A DNA stretch of 34,296 nt from contig QHYK01000100.1 of NCBI GenBank assembly GCA_003224085.1, forward strand, positions 1-34,296, read 5' to 3'. Origin of the DNA: Acidobacteriota bacterium. GTDB taxonomy: Bacteria > Acidobacteriota > Terriglobia > Acidiferrales > UBA7541. Below are positions 24,409-33,617 of the stretch, piece by piece. Position numbers and translations under genes: made by a program. The notes beneath the pieces were generated by a model. That model was not told the DNA's origin and did not search any database. It was given only the letters and a program-made list of their open reading frames with translations. Every line of letters starts with the position of its first letter. Within the stretch, counting starts at the first letter, position 1.

Positions 24409-25851
24409 CTAAGGTGCGGTGAACTGTGCGCGGCACACGGGATCGGACTGGCATTCAGGGCTGAGAGCGTCATACGGACGAAGATACGGCGCGGGCGTGT
24501 AGTCGCGGTAAGCCGGTTGCACAGGCAGCGCGCCAAGGGGTGTGGGAAAAACGTTCAGGGCCGGTCCCACCGCCGAAGCGGCCGAATTCATCGAGGCGGC
24601 ATCGAGCGCGCCCCACGCTCCCGTGTCGAGTCGGCTGAGCAGCGCTTGCACAGCCGCGGCGGTTTCGCCCGGAGTAATGGCGCAGTGGCCGGCCCGATGC
24701 ACAAACGCCTGCCGCAAGAGGGCGGAGTTTCCAGCGGCGTCGACCACACTTTTGTATGCTGATTCGTTCTGCACTAGGACAAGGCCATCCCCCTGCGTGT
24801 GTACCGTCAGGACGGGGACGTTAATCTGGCCGTCAAAGATGATGTTGGTTTCCAGATAGTGAAGTGCATTGGGATCGGCGCCGATGCGCGCGGTGTTCTG
24901 CAGAGTCTGGAGGTCGGCGTTGAGGTCCAGGCCAGCTTCCTCATAGAGCGCGGTGACTTCATCGCGATTGATGGAATTGGCTAGTAGAGCAGCGTAGTCC
25001 ACGCCTGTATTGAAGGACGGATTGCCCCCAGCACGCAATTCGAGTTCGGTGCGCGCCGCGAAAACAAAGGGAAAATCGATAGTTTGCGCCCAAAGAAACT
25101 GGTTGAACTCCCGAGCTGCAAAATCGGTGGGCGCGGGCTCAGGGGAAGTCGGCAGGAACCACCCGGGGCCATCCACAAGAGCGGCAACGAGAGCAAGACG
25201 TGCGCGGCCCCGCGGCGTGGCTTGCGCGAAAGTAAGCGCCGCTTCGGCAAGCAGAAGATTGCCGATAGGGTCGCGGATATTAACAACTTGCAAGCCGGTG
25301 TCTGGCGCGAGCAGAGTCTTGAACGCAAAGCCAAAATCCAGCGCGGTGTTCCACGTAGCGACGCCCCCGGAAAGAACTCCGCACATGGGCAGCGCAGCGT
25401 CAAAGCGGGCAGGATAACCTTGGATCAATCCGGCCGTCACCATACCACCGAGAGAATGACCCCACGCAATCGTGCGCTTCGGCGCGCCGGCCAGTTGCTT
25501 GAAAAGATCGAGCACCGCAATCTGATCGGGCAGGGCTTCGTGGATGGCCCAGCCGGTTGTCGCGTAGGAGGATCCAGCGAGCGCAAAGCCGTTCGACAAC
25601 ATATAGGAACGCGTAACTGGGTCGCCTACGTCTTGAGCGGGATTGGCGCCACCTGGTGCCACAAAACCATGACTATAAAGAAAAAGGGTACCGTTCCAGT
25701 TGGCTGGAACTTCGATGAGGTAAGTGGCCCCATCGGGCAAGCTGCCCGTGTGAGTGGTGACGCCGGACTGCGCGTCCGCGGCAGGCGACAAAGACAGGCA
25801 GAGCATGGCAAATGCCGCCAGAGTGAGAAAAGCCTTGCTGATCGACGACAT
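24409..25851 (-). CDS. Secreted alpha/beta hydrolase
   Basis: About 480 residues from ATG 25851, with AAAGGA eight bases upstream; a longer frame to 25932 only adds residues before the signal peptide. The signal peptide is 'SKAFLTLAAFAMLCLSLSPA' with cleavage near 'ADAQSG'. Features of the fold: oxyanion-type 'YSHGF' (59-63), nucleophile Ser133 in 'WGHSLGGMV', and a C-terminal 'HRAGHCAITPGE' with the catalytic His; the acid is probably the Asp in 'HTQGDGLV'. It is probably an esterase or peptidase acting outside the cytoplasm. The 'PECQSDPVCRAQF' end has two cysteines that could form a disulphide. No operon partner; substrate unknown. Confidence 0.85.
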   Translation of the reverse strand: MSSISKAFLTLAAFAMLCLSLSPAADAQSGVTTHTGSLPDGATYLIEVPANWNGTLFLYSHGFVAPGGANPAQDVGDPVTRSYMLSNGFALAGSSYATTGWAIHEALPDQIAVLDLFKQLAGAPKRTIAWGHSLGGMVTAGLIQGYPARFDAALPMCGVLSGGVATWNTALDFGFAFKTLLAPDTGLQVVNIRDPIGNLLLAEAALTFAQATPRGRARLALVAALVDGPGWFLPTSPEPAPTDFAAREFNQFLWAQTIDFPFVFAARTELELRAGGNPSFNTGVDYAALLANSINRDEVTALYEEAGLDLNADLQTLQNTARIGADPNALHYLETNIIFDGQINVPVLTVHTQGDGLVLVQNESAYKSVVDAAGNSALLRQAFVHRAGHCAITPGETAAAVQALLSRLDTGAWGALDAASMNSAASAVGPALNVFPTPLGALPVQPAYRDYTPAPYLRPYDALSPECQSDPVCRAQFTAP

Positions 25852-25990
25852 GACGAATTTCCTTTGGGCTTTAAGACGGGTGGGTGACTGAAAGCAGTTT
25901 GCTGGGGTTGAAAACAGTTTAAGCGAGAGCAATGGGGCAACGCAAGGGACGGGTCACCAGGGGTCACACAGAATTGCGTTGCAGCAGAGT

Positions 25991-27340
25991 TTATGAGGGA
26001 GAGGCTAGGCGGTACATGGTGATGCCACTGAGGAGCTTGGGATAGAAATCGGTGGACTTCTGCGGCATGACTTCGCCGGCTGTGGCGATTTTCATGACCT
26101 GATCTATGCGGCAGGGGTTCAAAAGAAACGAAATTTGCGCGCGGCCGGAGTCTACGGCCTCAAGTGCGGCGGTGGCTTCGCGTTCGTAGGTGAGATGGGC
26201 TTCGGCGGTGACGGCTTGCGGCGTGATGCCAAGAGCGGGCTCGAGGATTCCTTCGTGCAGGAGGACGACGTCGAGTTCGCGCTGGAGCCGCGAGACGCTG
26301 GGAAGGAGTTGGGCAAGATGGACGCCGTCGCGAAGGGTAAGAACATAGAAAGCGCGTTTCCGTGAATCGGTGGCGGGGTAGACGCCGATGGCACGGCGCG
26401 GGCAGACGCCGTGGAGGCACGCGAGGAATTTTTTGCGAGCTTCCGCTTTCTCTGCGTGGCTCGAGAAGGAAAATTCTTCAGTGGCGAACCAGGGCTCAAG
26501 GTGGCGGCGTATCGCGGGCCAGGAAAAATCGTGGATGTTCGCCGCGACTCGATGCGTGGGCAGAATGGTGAGTCCTTCGCTCCGGGTGTTGATAAAGGTC
26601 ATCATGACGCGTTCGAACGGCGCATGGGGTTCGATTTTTCCGGCGTGGGCGCGGCGCTCGCTGCGGTAAGCGAGCGCAGTTTCGTAGCGGTGATGGCCGT
26701 CGGCGATGACCAGCGTTTGATCCTGCATGGCTTTCTGAATTTCGGCGACGCTATCCGGGCGCGAGACAATCCATAGGCGGTGGATGACGCCATATTCGTC
26801 GCAAAGCTGAGTGTCGGGAGCGGCAGACTCGGCATCGGCGAGAATTTCGTCCACGCGCCGCTGAGAATCGGAATAAAGCATGAAGAGCTGGCCAGTGTGC
26901 GTTTGCGTGTGGCGAAGAAGTTCGAGTCGGTCGGCTTTTGGGCCGGAGAGCGTTTGTTCGTGGCGGAAGACGACGCGGGCGGAATAATCTTCGAGCTGTC
27001 CCGCTCCGATAAAGCCGCGCCGAGTGCGGCGTTCTTCGGTGCCGGGCATGGTGTATTCTTGTGAGTAAGCGTAGAACGAAGGCTCAGGGTCCTGCTGCAA
27101 AATGCCATTGGCGATCCAACCTGCGAGAGCGGCGGCCGCACGCGTGTATACGTTGTTTTGGGGCGTGTCGGCCGGAAGGCTACGGCCTTTTTCAACGGCG
27201 ATCAGGTTGTGCGGGTCCGCGGCGTAATATTTTTCTTGCATTGCGGGAGAAATCTTGTCGTAGGGTTGCGTCAAAACGCGCTCAAACGGAGCGCAGGCCG
27301 GGTTGTAGCGAAAGGCGCGAAAGGGAAAAACGCGAGCCAT
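25991..27340 (-). CDS. DUF1015 family protein
   Basis: 449 residues, usual length for this widespread cytoplasmic family of unknown function (COG4198). Recognisable stretches: 'MARVFPFRAFRYNPACAPFE' at the start, 'VLTQPYDKISPAMQEKYYAA', 'ADPHNLIAVEKG', and the well-conserved 'VIADGHHRYETALAYRSER', followed by 'VMMTFINTRSEGLTILPTHR'. The last two suggest a catalytic or ligand site with two His and a Tyr. GGAGA lies just before the ATG. No operon partner. DUF1015 proteins are sometimes described as HpcH/kinase-like or SerC-linked, but the sequence here gives no function. Confidence 0.88.
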   Translation of the reverse strand: MARVFPFRAFRYNPACAPFERVLTQPYDKISPAMQEKYYAADPHNLIAVEKGRSLPADTPQNNVYTRAAAALAGWIANGILQQDPEPSFYAYSQEYTMPGTEERRTRRGFIGAGQLEDYSARVVFRHEQTLSGPKADRLELLRHTQTHTGQLFMLYSDSQRRVDEILADAESAAPDTQLCDEYGVIHRLWIVSRPDSVAEIQKAMQDQTLVIADGHHRYETALAYRSERRAHAGKIEPHAPFERVMMTFINTRSEGLTILPTHRVAANIHDFSWPAIRRHLEPWFATEEFSFSSHAEKAEARKKFLACLHGVCPRRAIGVYPATDSRKRAFYVLTLRDGVHLAQLLPSVSRLQRELDVVLLHEGILEPALGITPQAVTAEAHLTYEREATAALEAVDSGRAQISFLLNPCRIDQVMKIATAGEVMPQKSTDFYPKLLSGITMYRLASPS

Positions 27341-27649
27341 GGGGTCTCCAGGAGCGTGAAGTGCCTGTAGTGCCGCTCCAATGCGCCGGTTAATGTCTCA
27401 AGGTGCTCTTTGCGGAGCAGTTTTGAAACGTCCGCCGACTTAAGTGGTCCAAGCCGTCGAAACGGCACAAGCGAAGCCTTCCAGTTTACGCGAGGAAGAG
27501 AGAAATCCAAAAGAGCAAGGGCACGCGCGTGAGACGGTTTTTTTGAGCCCCATCGTTAGACCGCGGCTAATGTTATCTTTGCGCGGGCCCGAAGTGGACA
27601 AGAGGCTGCCGCGAGAGCGCGTTCCTATTCGGGGCAGCAGTATTAAAAT
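27341..27649. other. Divergent intergenic region, 309 bases
   Basis: It lies between the DUF1015 and HAD genes. It includes TGCTC-N6-GAGCA followed by GTTTT (about 27400-27422), a terminator-like hairpin with no plus-strand gene in front of it, and an AT-rich stretch (TATTAAAATATG) at the start of the HAD gene. No gene seen. Confidence 0.4.
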
Positions 27650-28330
27650 ATGTATCTTATGACGGCTGCGGATTTTTCATCCGTGCGCGCGCTGATCTTC
27701 GATTTAGACGGCACGCTGATTGATTCGAAACAAGATCTAATTCGCTCTGTCAATGCAATGCTAGTCGAGATGGGGCACAAGACTCTCCCCGAGGACACCA
27801 TTTCCGGCTACATCGGACACGGCGCACCAGTTTTAATCAGCACAGCGCTGGGAAACGGGGCTACGGAAGAGGAGCGCGAGCGGGCCTTGAAATTCTTCCT
27901 GGCGCACTACGAGGAGCACAAGCTGGATTCGACGCGAGCGTATGCGGGAGTTGCTGAGGCGCTTGAGGGCTTGCGCGAGTTTCCCATGGCCGTGCTGACC
28001 AACAAACCGGTGCGCGTGAGCCGCCGCATCCTGGAACGACTGGGCCTGGCGAAATATTTCCGCGCCGTGTATGGCGGAAACAGTTTTGAGACAAAGAAGC
28101 CGGATCCCCTGGGCGCGAAGAAAGTTCTGGAGGAACTCGGCGCGAGCGCCGGACAAGCGATGATGGTCGGCGATTCCGAAGTGGATGTGCAGACGGCGCG
28201 GAACGCCGGGACGCTCGCAGCAGCGGTCAATTATGGATTTGGGACGCACGACCGCGCGGCGTATCCCGCAGACATTTATTTGGACCGCCTGACAGACCTG
28301 GCACCGTTGCTCAAGAACCACAAACGATAA
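27650..28330 (+). CDS. gph: HAD hydrolase, phosphoglycolate phosphatase-like
   Basis: 226 residues with HAD motifs 'IFDLDGTLIDS' (Asp18, Asp20), 'VLTNKP', 'KKPDP' and 'MVGDSEVDVQTARNAG', and an alpha-helical cap of the Gph/PGP type. Such enzymes hydrolyse 2-phosphoglycolate from oxidative DNA repair or metabolism, but close relatives act on other small phosphates. ATG 27650 is used; ATG 27659 (fourth residue) is equally possible, and neither has a good ribosome binding site. No link to the neighbours is evident apart from the glycosyltransferase gene that follows 86 bases later. Confidence 0.85.
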   Translation: MYLMTAADFSSVRALIFDLDGTLIDSKQDLIRSVNAMLVEMGHKTLPEDTISGYIGHGAPVLISTALGNGATEEERERALKFFLAHYEEHKLDSTRAYAGVAEALEGLREFPMAVLTNKPVRVSRRILERLGLAKYFRAVYGGNSFETKKPDPLGAKKVLEELGASAGQAMMVGDSEVDVQTARNAGTLAAAVNYGFGTHDRAAYPADIYLDRLTDLAPLLKNHKR

Positions 28331-28416
28331 GCGTCAGCGGGATTCCCCTCTTACTATCGAGCACGGACGGTAAGACTTGGCTTGCCAATGAGCGCGCCAG
28401 TTGGCAGACTCAGCGC

Positions 28417-29529
28417 GTGGTAATAGGCCTGTTCCCAGAACTGGATGCACCCGGAGGGGTGCAGCGCGTGGGGCGCCATTTGGCGGCTGTGCTGACTGAA
28501 TTTGCATCCAGCCGCGGGTGGGACTGCCGCCTGCTTAGCTTGAACGATTCCCCAGAACTGCACCGCGCTTCGGTAGGCGGGCGGGAGTTTGTGTTTACCG
28601 GATGCGAGAAGGCCAAGGGGCGCTTCGCGGTGACGGCAATGCGAGCTGCGAGGCGAGATGCAAAGCTGGTGCTCGCCGGACACCCGAATCTCGCGCCCGT
28701 TGTGCAGGCAATGCGCCTGGCGGCGCCGAAGATGAAAACCATTGTCTGCACACATGGCGTCGACGTGTGGGAACGCCTCGGACGCCTGCGGCGGGCAGCG
28801 CTGAGGGGCGCCCATCTTGTGTTGGCGCCGAGCCGCGATACGGCCGAGCACCTCGCCACGCAGCAAGAGGTGCCGCGCGAGCGGATCCGAGTGCTGCCTT
28901 GGGCGCTTGATCCGCAATTCGAGGCCATGCTAGCGGCCAATACCCCCGCCAAGCCGCCTAGAGATTTCCCGGCTGGGCGAGTGATCTTAGCGACCGGCCG
29001 CTGGGCAGCGTCGGAACGCTACAAGGGCATGGATACGCTGATTACGGCGCTGCCCCGGCTTCTGACGACTTGGCCGCAGCTGCAACTGGTGCTCGCGGGA
29101 TCGGGAGACGACCGGGCGTGGCTCGAAGATTTTGCGGAGAAAAACGGCGTGGTGCGCCACGTGCATTTTCTCAGCGGGCTGGGTAACGAGGAACTGGCGG
29201 CGTGCTACAGCGCCTGCGAGATCTTTGCTTTGCCCAGCCGCGGCGAAGGATTTGGCCTGGTGTACCTGGAGGCCATGGCGTGTGGCAAGCCGGTGATCGG
29301 GGGCACCCACGGAGGAGCGCCGGAGCTGATTCAGGATGGCGTCACCGGTTATTTGGTGCCCCATGGGGATCCCATTCAACTGGCCACCGCTATCCAAACC
29401 TTGCTGGCGGACCCCCAGCACGCAAGAGCAATGGGCGCGCGCGGGCGGCAAACCGTGGACCATGAATACCGCTTCCAGAACTTCGTGAAAGCCCTGAAAA
29501 AAATCCTGCGCGATCAATGCGAATCCTGA
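28417..29529 (+). CDS. GT4-family glycosyltransferase
   Basis: About 370 residues of a GT-B glycosyltransferase. The N-terminal domain carries the acceptor loop 'ELDAPGGVQRVGRHLAAVL'. The C-terminal domain carries the donor site 'PSRGEGFGLVYLEAMACGKP' with the E-x7-E pair, then 'GGAPELIQDGVTGYLVP'. It probably transfers a sugar to a lipid-linked glycan on the cytoplasmic face. It begins with GTG 28417; the frame is open upstream but shows no better start. Its end overlaps the start of the next, broken, glycosyltransferase by 13 bases, so they were once one transcription unit, presumably for exopolysaccharide or O-antigen. Confidence 0.87.
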   Translation: MVIGLFPELDAPGGVQRVGRHLAAVLTEFASSRGWDCRLLSLNDSPELHRASVGGREFVFTGCEKAKGRFAVTAMRAARRDAKLVLAGHPNLAPVVQAMRLAAPKMKTIVCTHGVDVWERLGRLRRAALRGAHLVLAPSRDTAEHLATQQEVPRERIRVLPWALDPQFEAMLAANTPAKPPRDFPAGRVILATGRWAASERYKGMDTLITALPRLLTTWPQLQLVLAGSGDDRAWLEDFAEKNGVVRHVHFLSGLGNEELAACYSACEIFALPSRGEGFGLVYLEAMACGKPVIGGTHGGAPELIQDGVTGYLVPHGDPIQLATAIQTLLADPQHARAMGARGRQTVDHEYRFQNFVKALKKILRDQCES

Positions 29530-30729
29530 ACGTCACCGAGACCTACGCGCCTTTTTTGGAATTTGGTGGGGCCGCCCGTAAAGGTGCGGGCGCTTGCCGA
29601 AGGCCTCGCGGAGAAGGGACACGAAGTGACGGTCCTAACGGCAGATTGGGGGCTCGAAGGACGCGGAAAAATCCACCAAAACAAAATTGGATGGGAACGG
29701 TCGCCTCTCGGCTGGCGGTGCCGGGAAAACGGCGTCGAAGCTATCTATTTGCCGACGTGGCTGCATTACCGGCAAGTGAGTTGGAACCAAGAGGTGAAGC
29801 GGTATTGCCGGGCGCGGCTGGGAGAATTCGATATTGCGCACATTTTTGGTTTGTACGATTTGCTGGGGACGACGGCGGCGGCGGCTTGTCGAAAGCGCGC
29901 GATTCCTTACCTAGTCGAACCGATCGGGATGTTTATCCCTATCGTCCGGAAGCTGTGGCTTAAGCGAATGTATCACCGGGTGTGGGGAAGAAGGATGCTT
30001 CAGGGGGCGAGTGCTGTTGCGGCCACTTCACAGCATGAGATCGAAGAGCTGGTGACGGGAAGGATTCCGCGCGCGAAGATGGTCATGAGGCGAAATGGAG
30101 TGGAGGCACCCGAGGCTTGGCCGGAGCCGGGAACTTTTCGTGGAAAATTGGGAATTCCAGTGGAAGCTCGCGTGGTTCTTTTCTTGGGCCGACTGAACGT
30201 GAAAAAAGTCCGGCTTTGCTGTTGCGAGCTTTTGCCCAAGTGAAGAAGCGATTGGAGGGAGTGCCTCTGCGGTTGGTGTTTGCCGGGCCAGACGAAAGCG
30301 GCGTGAAGCACAGTTGGAGCAAATGGCGGCCCAATTGGACATTAAGAGAGAAGTTCAGTTGCCTGGGCCGGTGTTTGGCCAGGACATGTGGGCGGCGACC
30401 GGGACGCGGATGTTTTCGTGCTCCCCTCGCAAAGCGAGAATTTCGGAACACGGCTGCGGAGGCGGTGGCAGCCGGCACGCCAGTGGCGTGTGACCGAACA
30501 ATGCGGGATCGCGCCGCTTCTCGCCGATGAGGCTGGCCTGGTGGTGAAGCATGATTTGCAAGAGCTAACCGAGGCGCTTGCCCGGATATTGACCGATGGC
30601 GAACTCCGTAGACATTTCCGGGCCGGATGCGCTAAAGTCCACCTGACCCCGGGATGGGAAGGTCCTATTAGCGAAATCCAGGACCTGTATGCTCGGTGTC
30701 TCTCTTGGAACAACGCCGGAAAAAGTTAG
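29517..30729 (+). pseudogene. GT4-family glycosyltransferase broken by several frameshifts
   Basis: It starts normally ('MRILNVTETYAPFLEFGG') and ends normally, but the continuous protein requires about six frame changes: at the GGGG run 29568-29571 (one G too many), at the A6 run 30202-30207 (one A too few), and near 30310, 30398, 30445 and 30488. Between breaks, the pieces read well: 'VKVRALAEGLAEKGHEVTVL', 'YLVEPIGMFIPIVRKLWLKR', 'SPALLLRAFAQVKKRLEGVP', 'RDADVFVLPSQSENFG', 'TAAEAVAAGTPV' and 'QCGIAPLLADEAGLVVKHDL'. These are typical GT4 donor-site and capsule-type features. It is either a recent pseudogene or locally poor sequence. Longest intact piece is about 29563-30243. Confidence 0.85.
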
Positions 30730-30759
30730 GCCAGTAGAACCCGTAGAATAGGTCTCCAA

Positions 30760-31623
30760 GTGCCCAAACCACGACATCCCGTCTTCCGCTCTGTGTGGTG
30801 GAGCTGCAACCTGCTCTTGGCGGCGGCGTTCTTAGGCGTCCTCGTCGCAGGACTGCGGGAATTTGGGCTGCGCTATTACTTGGATGGTTTTTCTGACGCC
30901 ATTGCTCCCAGCGTCTTACCGGCGGAGCCAAAAGTTCAGGCCATTCTGAACTGGATGCGCATCGAGCCATTGCGGGCCGTCGCGGCGAATCCCCGCGCGC
31001 TTTCCTTGCGAGACCCGTACATCACCCTCAACTACCAGCAGTTATTGCGTGTTTGCGGAACCGCCACGAATGCCTTCCTGATCCTCGCACGAGAAGATGA
31101 TTTGTCCGTGCGCCGTCTGCTCTTATTGGCTCTCGACGGAAGCACCAAACATGTTGTAGCCGAAGTGTTCATGGATGGTCGCTGGATCGTGGTCGATCCA
31201 AGATACCACTTGATCATGAAGGACGCCCAGGGACGCCTTCTGACGCGTCAAGATCTTCAGAACCCGGCCGTCTTCCGGCAAGCGGTCGGTCCCGTCGCGG
31301 ATTATCCCCGGAATTATAACTACGAACATACGACACAGGTACGCCTGGAACGCGTGCCGCTCTTCGCCGCGTGGCATCTGCGAAAGGTTCTTGACACCAT
31401 CTGTCCTTCCTGGGATGAAGCGGCAGATTGGAGCCTGCTGCTAGAACGTGAATCTTTTTTTTACTTTACGCTTGCCTGGGTAGCCATGATTTTCCTCCTC
31501 GTGGTGCGCTTTCTGCCCGGCTGGTATGCAGATAGCCGGTTGAGAATGCCTCGTTTTCCTTTGCGCGACCGCGTGCTTCGCGCGAGTGTCGCCTTCTTTT
31601 CGACCCCGGAGATCAAAGAATAG
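30760..31623 (+). CDS. Membrane-anchored transglutaminase-like protein
   Basis: 287 residues starting at GTG 30760. One membrane helix near the N-terminus (about 14-34) and another near the C-terminus (about 232-252) flank a soluble domain. This domain has the order Cys99 ('RVCGTATNAFLIL'), His131 ('STKHVVAEVFMDGRWIVVDP') and Asp146, the spacing of the transglutaminase-like Cys-His-Asp triad, and the 'DGRWIVVDPRYH' strand is typical of that fold. It could be a peptidase or amide-forming enzyme outside or at the membrane. It is followed one base later by the amidotransferase gene, and lies within a glycan locus, so a role in modifying or exporting a surface glycan is inferred. No exact family is recognised. 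Confidence 0.75.
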   Translation: MPKPRHPVFRSVWWSCNLLLAAAFLGVLVAGLREFGLRYYLDGFSDAIAPSVLPAEPKVQAILNWMRIEPLRAVAANPRALSLRDPYITLNYQQLLRVCGTATNAFLILAREDDLSVRRLLLLALDGSTKHVVAEVFMDGRWIVVDPRYHLIMKDAQGRLLTRQDLQNPAVFRQAVGPVADYPRNYNYEHTTQVRLERVPLFAAWHLRKVLDTICPSWDEAADWSLLLERESFFYFTLAWVAMIFLLVVRFLPGWYADSRLRMPRFPLRDRVLRASVAFFSTPEIKE

Positions 31624-31624
31624 C

Positions 31625-33583
31625 GTGTGCGGCATCTGCGGAGTCGCCTTCAGTTCGCGCAATACGCAAGCGGAAGCGCGAGTGCGGGCGATGGTCGCTG
31701 CGATGCGCCACCGCGGCCCTGACGAAGAGGGGCTTTTGCTTGGCGAAGTCCGCGCCCCAGGTCTCGCGCTGGGGATGACCCGGCTGAGCATCATCGACCT
31801 GGCAGGCGGCCATCAGCCCATTTGGAACGAAACCAACGACGTAGCCGTAGTGTTCAACGGCGAGTTGTACGGCTACCGCGACTTGCGTGAGCGCCTGGTC
31901 CTCTGCGGGCACCGCTTTGTAACACAATCCGACACGGAGATTCTCGTTCACGCCTGGGAAGAATGGGGGGAAGACGCGCTTAATGAACTGCGCGGAATGT
32001 TTGCGTTCGCCTTGCTCGATCTGCGCGAGCGCTATGCAACGACGCCGATTCTTTTTCTTGCCCGCGATCCGTTGGGAATCAAGCCGCTCTACTACACGCA
32101 GACGCCGGAAGGGTTTGCATTCGCTTCGGAAGTGCGAGCGCTGCTTGCCGCGGGAGCCGCTCCAAAGACTCTTTCGCGAGATGCGCTGACCTCTTATTTG
32201 CTCTTCGGCAGTGTTAGCGAGCCAGTGACGCTCGTGGAAGGCGTGTTCAGCCTGCCACCGGGGCATCGCATGTTGCTGCACGTTCCCGAGCGCCGTCGCG
32301 TTCCGCGTGCGCGGCAATGGTGGGACCAAGTGCTTTCACCTGCAGCCCGGGATACGCGAAAGCCGCGCGACCTTGCTGCGGCGGCGAAAAAGTTGCGCCC
32401 AATGCTTGAAGACGCCGTGCGGGCGCATCTGATCGCGGATGTGCCAATAGGACTTTTCTTATCGAGCGGGCTGGATTCGGGTGCCATTGCCGCGCTGGCA
32501 GCAAAGGCGCAAGCAGGGATTCAGAGCTTTACGTTGACGTTTCCGGGCACGCCATTTGATGAAGCGGAAGCCGCAGGAGCGATCGCGAAGCATTGCGGAA
32601 CCAGGCACTCAGAGGTGCCACTGGATGGTAAGGCCGTAGTCGAGCGGCTGGACGAAGCCATTGCCGCACTGGACCAGCCCACTATGGACGCGGTGAATAC
32701 GTATTTCGTTTCCTGGGCGGCGAAAAAGTTAGGCCTGAAAGTGGCGCTTTCCGGTTTGGGAGGCGATGAGCTTTTTGCCGGATACTCGACGTTCGCCGAT
32801 ACGCCGCGACTATCAAGACTGATTCGCACCGCCTGGTTCGCGCCGGCAGTGGTAAGACGTTGGACGAAACAATTCGTTGCTGCGCTTGCTGGGAATCGTA
32901 GCTCACCGGATGCGGGGAGCAAGGCGGCCGCCGCCTGGGTCTCTCCCGACGCGTTGCCACATCCTTATTTTTTCACGAGAACGCTCTTTCCGCCTGGAAG
33001 ACTGGAGAGAATCATCGAGCCGCGGTTCCGTCCCAGCACCATCGGGCCGGATGGCGTTACGCTCGAACCGACATGGGTTGGATGGCTGCAAAGAGCTGCC
33101 GACGAAGCGCGCAAGCTGGAACCGGTGGCGGGAATTTCGTGGCTGGAGATGCGCAGTTACATGGCGAGCACGCTGCTGCGGGACACGGATTCTGTAAGCA
33201 TGGCGCAGTCGCTCGAAGTGCGAGTTCCGCTGCTTGACACGCTCCTGATGGAATTTGCGAACGCATTGCCGGATGCAGCGCGGCGCCGGCCCGGCCAACC
33301 GAAAGCCTTGCTTGTGGAAGCGATTCGAGACTTGCTGCCAGGAGAAATTCTCGCGCAAAGGAAACGCACGTTCGCGCTGCCTTGGGAAGAATGGTTGCGT
33401 GGACCTCTGCGAAAAAAGCTGGAGGCGAGTTTCGCGAATCCCGCACCTGCTTTAAAGCCCGTGCTGCGCCGCGGTGGAACACAAAGCGTTTGGAACGACT
33501 TCCTCGCTGCAAAAACCACATGGTCTCGCCCATGGTCTCTCTACGTGCTGAATGAGTGGTGCCGCCGGCATCTCGCCGCATGA
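31625..33583 (+). CDS. asnB: Asparagine synthase (glutamine-hydrolysing) family amidotransferase
   Basis: About 652 residues. I chose GTG 31625, which gives 'MCGICGVAFSSRN' with the N-terminal catalytic Cys2 of the Ntn glutaminase domain. The frame extends upstream to 31586, but that start would bury the Cys. Glutaminase features: 'MRHRGPDEEG', 'VVFNGELYGYRDLR', 'TQSDTEILVHAWEEWG', 'GMFAFALLD'. The synthetase domain has the pyrophosphatase loop 'LFLSSGLDSGAIAAL' and 'LSGLGGDELFAGYSTF'. Members in glycan loci amidate sugar acids or aminoacyl groups, while others make asparagine; the location beside glycosyltransferases favours the former. It begins one base after the transglutaminase-like stop. 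Confidence 0.9.
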   Translation: MCGICGVAFSSRNTQAEARVRAMVAAMRHRGPDEEGLLLGEVRAPGLALGMTRLSIIDLAGGHQPIWNETNDVAVVFNGELYGYRDLRERLVLCGHRFVTQSDTEILVHAWEEWGEDALNELRGMFAFALLDLRERYATTPILFLARDPLGIKPLYYTQTPEGFAFASEVRALLAAGAAPKTLSRDALTSYLLFGSVSEPVTLVEGVFSLPPGHRMLLHVPERRRVPRARQWWDQVLSPAARDTRKPRDLAAAAKKLRPMLEDAVRAHLIADVPIGLFLSSGLDSGAIAALAAKAQAGIQSFTLTFPGTPFDEAEAAGAIAKHCGTRHSEVPLDGKAVVERLDEAIAALDQPTMDAVNTYFVSWAAKKLGLKVALSGLGGDELFAGYSTFADTPRLSRLIRTAWFAPAVVRRWTKQFVAALAGNRSSPDAGSKAAAAWVSPDALPHPYFFTRTLFPPGRLERIIEPRFRPSTIGPDGVTLEPTWVGWLQRAADEARKLEPVAGISWLEMRSYMASTLLRDTDSVSMAQSLEVRVPLLDTLLMEFANALPDAARRRPGQPKALLVEAIRDLLPGEILAQRKRTFALPWEEWLRGPLRKKLEASFANPAPALKPVLRRGGTQSVWNDFLAAKTTWSRPWSLYVLNEWCRRHLAA

Positions 33584-33617
33584 ACCTGTCCACTGCGGTA
33601 CACTTGCAAGTCATGCG

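Noticed and set aside
27400-27422. Hairpin with GTTTT resembling an intrinsic terminator on the plus strand
   Set aside because: No plus-strand gene precedes it and the stem is only five pairs.
30426-30445. Another CGCAAAGCGAGAAT resembling the rha motif
   Set aside because: It lies within the glycosyltransferase remnant, where it encodes the conserved 'PSQSENFG' stretch, and no promoter or gene start is near.
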